Source of the DNA: an uncultured Methylophaga sp.
GTDB lineage: Bacteria; Pseudomonadota; Gammaproteobacteria; Nitrosococcales; Methylophagaceae
Length of the DNA stretch: 64,000 nucleotides
Direction: 5' to 3'
Assembly: GCF_947259025.1 (NCBI RefSeq)
Contig: NZ_CAMYKO010000008.1
Location: 1 to 64,000, forward strand
Positions within the stretch are counted from its first letter, which is position 1. Every line of letters starts with the position of its first letter. The position numbers and the translations under genes were made by a program. Positions 60,602-64,000 of this stretch are shown here, in pieces. A model generated the notes under the pieces. It had not been told where the DNA came from and ran no database searches. It was given only the letters and a program-made list of their open reading frames with translations.

Positions 60602-61225
60602 ATGAGCCAGTATTTTCAGATCCATCCCGAGAACCCGCAGCTTCGCCTGATCAAACAGGCCTGTAATATTCTGGTAAAAGGCGGGCTGATCGTCTATCCG
60701 ACGGATTCCGGTTATGCCCTGGGCTGCCATATCGGCGACAAAGCCGCGATGGAACGGATGCGACGCTTACGTGATTTGGATGCCGATCATAATTTCACGC
60801 TGGTCTGCCGTGATCTGTCGGAGCTGTCGACCTACGCCAAGTTTAACAATGCCGTGTTCCGGCTGCTCAAGGCACAGACACCCGGCCCTTACACCTTTAT
60901 TCTGCCTGCTACCAAGGAAGTGCCGCGGCGACTCCAGCATGCCAAAAAGAAAAGCATCGGCCTGCGTATCCCCGAACATCCCATTGCGCTGGCTTTGCTG
61001 GAAGAACTGGATCAACCGCTGATGAGTTCAACCCTGATTCTGCCCGGTGATGATATGCCGATGACCGATGCCGGAGCCATCAGCGATGCGATTGGCAAAC
61101 AGGTGGATCTGATTATTGACGGCGGGGCCTGCGGCGCCGAACCCACCACCGTAGTCGAGTTTTACGACGATATTCCGGAGATTGCCCGGCTTGGCATGGG
61201 AGACCCTGCCCCATTCCAGAGTTGA
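60602..61225 (+). CDS. Sua5/YciO/YrdC family protein (threonylcarbamoyl-AMP synthase-like)
   Basis: LIVYPTDSGYALGCHIGDKAAMERMRRLR; LRIPEHPIALALLEEL. Confidence 0.93.
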   Translation: MSQYFQIHPENPQLRLIKQACNILVKGGLIVYPTDSGYALGCHIGDKAAMERMRRLRDLDADHNFTLVCRDLSELSTYAKFNNAVFRLLKAQTPGPYTFILPATKEVPRRLQHAKKKSIGLRIPEHPIALALLEELDQPLMSSTLILPGDDMPMTDAGAISDAIGKQVDLIIDGGACGAEPTTVVEFYDDIPEIARLGMGDPAPFQS

Positions 61226-61226
61226 T

Positions 61227-61901
61227 ATGACCCTGAGCCTGATTATTCTGGGCCTGCTCATGCTGGTAGTGCTGGCAGGCTTATTCGCCGCCCGCGCCGA
61301 CTGGGGCGGCCCGCACCTTAACTGGCTGGATGGCTGGGCCCGCCTGATATGTCGCTATCTGCACGGGCTCAAAAACCAGCCGCTGGATCTGCCAGACCGT
61401 GGCCCGGCCATCGTGGTGTCCAACCATGTCTCGGGTCTGGATCCGCTGTTGATGATTGCTGCCAGTCGGCGGCCTTTGCGTTTTCTGATAGCGACCGAGC
61501 AATATCAGCGCCGCGGCATGCACTGGTTGTTTCGCCTGGCCGGTTGCATTCCGGTCGACCGAAAAGGACGCCCGGAACAGGCGCTGCGCGATGCCCGGCG
61601 GGCGCTGGAACAGGGCGAAGTCATTGCTTTGTTTCCCCACGGTAAAATTCATCTTGATAGCGACCCGCCGCGGCCGATCAAGGGCGGCGTGTTACGCCTG
61701 GCAGCCTGGACTGGAGCGCCGGTCTATCCTGTCCGGATTGATGGCGTCAAAGCGGAAGGTAAAATCATGAGCGCCCCTTTTATTAAGGATCAGGTCAGGC
61801 TGACCCTGCATAAACCACTGTCGATTGAGCAGCCCAACTGCCAAAGCAGTCTCGCGGAAATCGCCCGCGCCATAGAGACGCCGGTACCGCTATCATCCTG
61901 A
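61227..61901 (+). CDS. 1-acyl-sn-glycerol-3-phosphate acyltransferase
   Basis: VSNHVSGLDPLLMI (HX4D), ALFPHGKIH. Confidence 0.9.
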   Translation: MTLSLIILGLLMLVVLAGLFAARADWGGPHLNWLDGWARLICRYLHGLKNQPLDLPDRGPAIVVSNHVSGLDPLLMIAASRRPLRFLIATEQYQRRGMHWLFRLAGCIPVDRKGRPEQALRDARRALEQGEVIALFPHGKIHLDSDPPRPIKGGVLRLAAWTGAPVYPVRIDGVKAEGKIMSAPFIKDQVRLTLHKPLSIEQPNCQSSLAEIARAIETPVPLSS

Positions 61902-61908
61902 TTTAAAG

Positions 61909-61938
61909 CTTGAAATTGGGATTGATTTGCCCCATTTG
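61909..61938 (+). promoter_or_regulatory. Heat-shock sigma-32 (RpoH) promoter of clpB
   Basis: CTTGAAA (61909-61915), 15-bp spacer, CCCCATTT (61931-61938); matches CTTGAAA-N13-15-CCCCATnT, 34 bp before the clpB ATG. Confidence 0.88.
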
Positions 61939-61971
61939 CTAATTAACTTACTTTTTTAAGGGACTTAGCGA

Positions 61972-64000
61972 TGCAGATCGATAAATTAACCAGCAAGTTT
62001 CAAGAGGCCCTCGCCGCAGCACAAAGCATGGCGGTGGGCCATGATCATCAGTTTATCGAGCCGGTTCACCTGGTACTGGCGCTGCTGCAACAGCAAAACG
62101 GCAGCATCAAACCGATACTCGGGCAAAGCGGCGTCAATGTCCCTGCTTACCAGGCGGATTTGGAGCAACAGTTATCACGTTTGCCTACTGTTGAGGGGGC
62201 GAGTGGTGATATTCATGTCTCCAAGGATGTCAGCCGGCTGCTGAATCAGACTGACAAGCTGGCGCAAAAACGTCAGGATCAATATATTTCCAGTGAGTTA
62301 CTGCTGCTGGCGCTGGTGGATGATAAAAACCCCGCCGGTGAAGCCCTGCGCCAGCATGGTGGCAGCAAGGCTAATCTGGAAGCGGCCATAGATAAAATGC
62401 GTGGAGGCGAGCGGGTGACCGATCCCAATGCTGAAGAACAGCGCCAGGCGCTGGAGAAATTTACCATCGATCTAACCGCGCGTGCCGAAGACGGCAAGCT
62501 GGATCCAGTGATTGGCCGCGATGATGAAATCCGCCGCACTATCCAGGTCCTGCAGCGCCGCACCAAGAATAACCCGGTGCTGATCGGTGAACCCGGTGTC
62601 GGTAAAACCGCCATCGTCGAGGGCCTGGCCCAGCGTATTGTTGATGGTGAAGTGCCCGATGGTATGAAGCACAAACGGGTGCTGGTGCTGGATATGGGTT
62701 CATTGATCGCCGGTGCCAAATTCCGTGGCGAATTTGAAGAACGCCTGAAAGCCGTACTCAATGATCTGTCCAAGCAGGAAGGCCAGATTATTCTGTTTAT
62801 TGATGAAATCCACACCATGGTTGGTGCCGGCAAGGCCGAGGGCGCGATGGATGCCGGTAATATGCTGAAACCAGCGCTGGCCCGCGGTGAACTTCATTGT
62901 ATAGGCGCCACCACGCTGGATGAATACCGTCAGTACGTGGAGAAAGATGCTGCGTTGGAGCGCCGCTTCCAGAAAGTCATGGTCGGCGAACCCACGGTGG
63001 AATCAACCATAGGCATACTGCGCGGTCTGAGCGAGCGTTATGAAGTGCATCATGGCGTTGATATTACCGATCCGGCCATTGTCGCTGCCGCGACCTTATC
63101 GCATCGCTATATCACCGATCGCAAGCTGCCGGATAAGGCGATTGATCTGATTGATGAAGCTGCCAGCCGTATCCGTATGGAAATCGACTCCAAGCCGGAA
63201 AGTCTGGATCGGCTGGAACGCCGCCTGATCCAACTCAAAATCGAGCGCGTGGCTTTGCAGAAAGAGAGCGATGAGGCCTCGAAAAAACGGCTGGAAACAC
63301 TGGAAGCCGAGATGAAAAAGCTGGCCCGTGAATACACTGATCTGGAAGAAGTCTGGAAGTCAGAAAAAGCCGCGCTGCATGGCAGCCAGCACGTCAAAGA
63401 GGAACTGGAAAAAGCTCGCCAGGAACTGGATGCCGCCAACCGCAATGCTGATTATGAAAAAATGGCCAAGCTCCAATACGGCCGTATTCCGGAACTGGAA
63501 AAGCAACTGGATGTGGCCACCCAGGCGGAAATGCAGGAATTCACCTTGCTGCGTAACAAAGTGGGTGAAGAAGAAATTGCCGAAGTGGTATCCAAGTGGA
63601 CCGGTATTCCGGTATCAAAAATGCTGGAAGGCGAACGAGAGAAACTGCTGAAAATGGATGACGCCTTACATGACCGCGTCATCGGCCAGGATGAAGCTGT
63701 TAGCAGTGTGGCCAATGCGATACGTCGCAGCCGTGCCGGTTTGTCTGATCCGCAGCGCCCCAATGGCTCATTCCTGTTCCTGGGGCCGACAGGTGTCGGG
63801 AAAACCGAGTTGTGCAAGGCGCTGGCGACTTTCCTGTTCGACACCGAAGAAGCCATGGTGCGCATTGATATGTCCGAGTTTATGGAAAAACACTCGGTGG
63901 CCAGACTGGTCGGCGCGCCGCCGGGTTACGTCGGTTACGAGGAAGGTGGTTATCTGACTGAGGCGGTGAGGCGTAAACCTTACTCGGTGATCCTGTTGGA
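61972..64000 (+). CDS. clpB: ATP-dependent disaggregase ClpB (truncated at window end)
   Basis: [67 protein letters not shown]. Confidence 0.97.

Overview
This looks like chromosomal sequence from a gammaproteobacterial methylotroph, probably Methylophaga-like; the genus is inferred from the xox genes, pseudoazurin and gene order. Most of the window is densely packed core genome: the 3' end of xoxF plus xoxJ, a sigma-54 two-component system, petABC-sspAB, pseudoazurin, aspS, nadA, pilBCD, lysA-dapF-xerC, polA, thrB, a 17-kb LPS-core locus (waaC, hldE, gmhA, waaP, waaG, galE, carbamoyltransferase, O-antigen ligase, waaF), rsmE-prmC-moeB-JAMM-pmbA, bolA-yciI-yciB, and a 5' part of clpB cut by the window end. 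I found no CRISPR array, rRNA, tRNA, IS transposase or prophage. The unexplained structure is local. It includes a ~430-bp intergenic block full of hairpins next to an AT-rich orphan membrane protein, and a 164-bp MITE-like element whose perfect 20-bp terminal repeats supply the stop codons of both flanking convergent genes. There is also a response regulator with a C-terminal membrane anchor, a natural GAFTNA variant of the GAFTGA loop in a sigma-54 activator, a decayed DUF502 gene between fmdB and aspS, a fused tandem LPS-kinase-like protein, a coupled gmhA/FAD-oxidoreductase/aldo-keto reductase operon, and a 727-aa PilZ protein with a second degenerate PilZ-like segment. None of these is clearly a new system. 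The best candidates are the structured element with its neighbouring gene and the tail-anchored response regulator.
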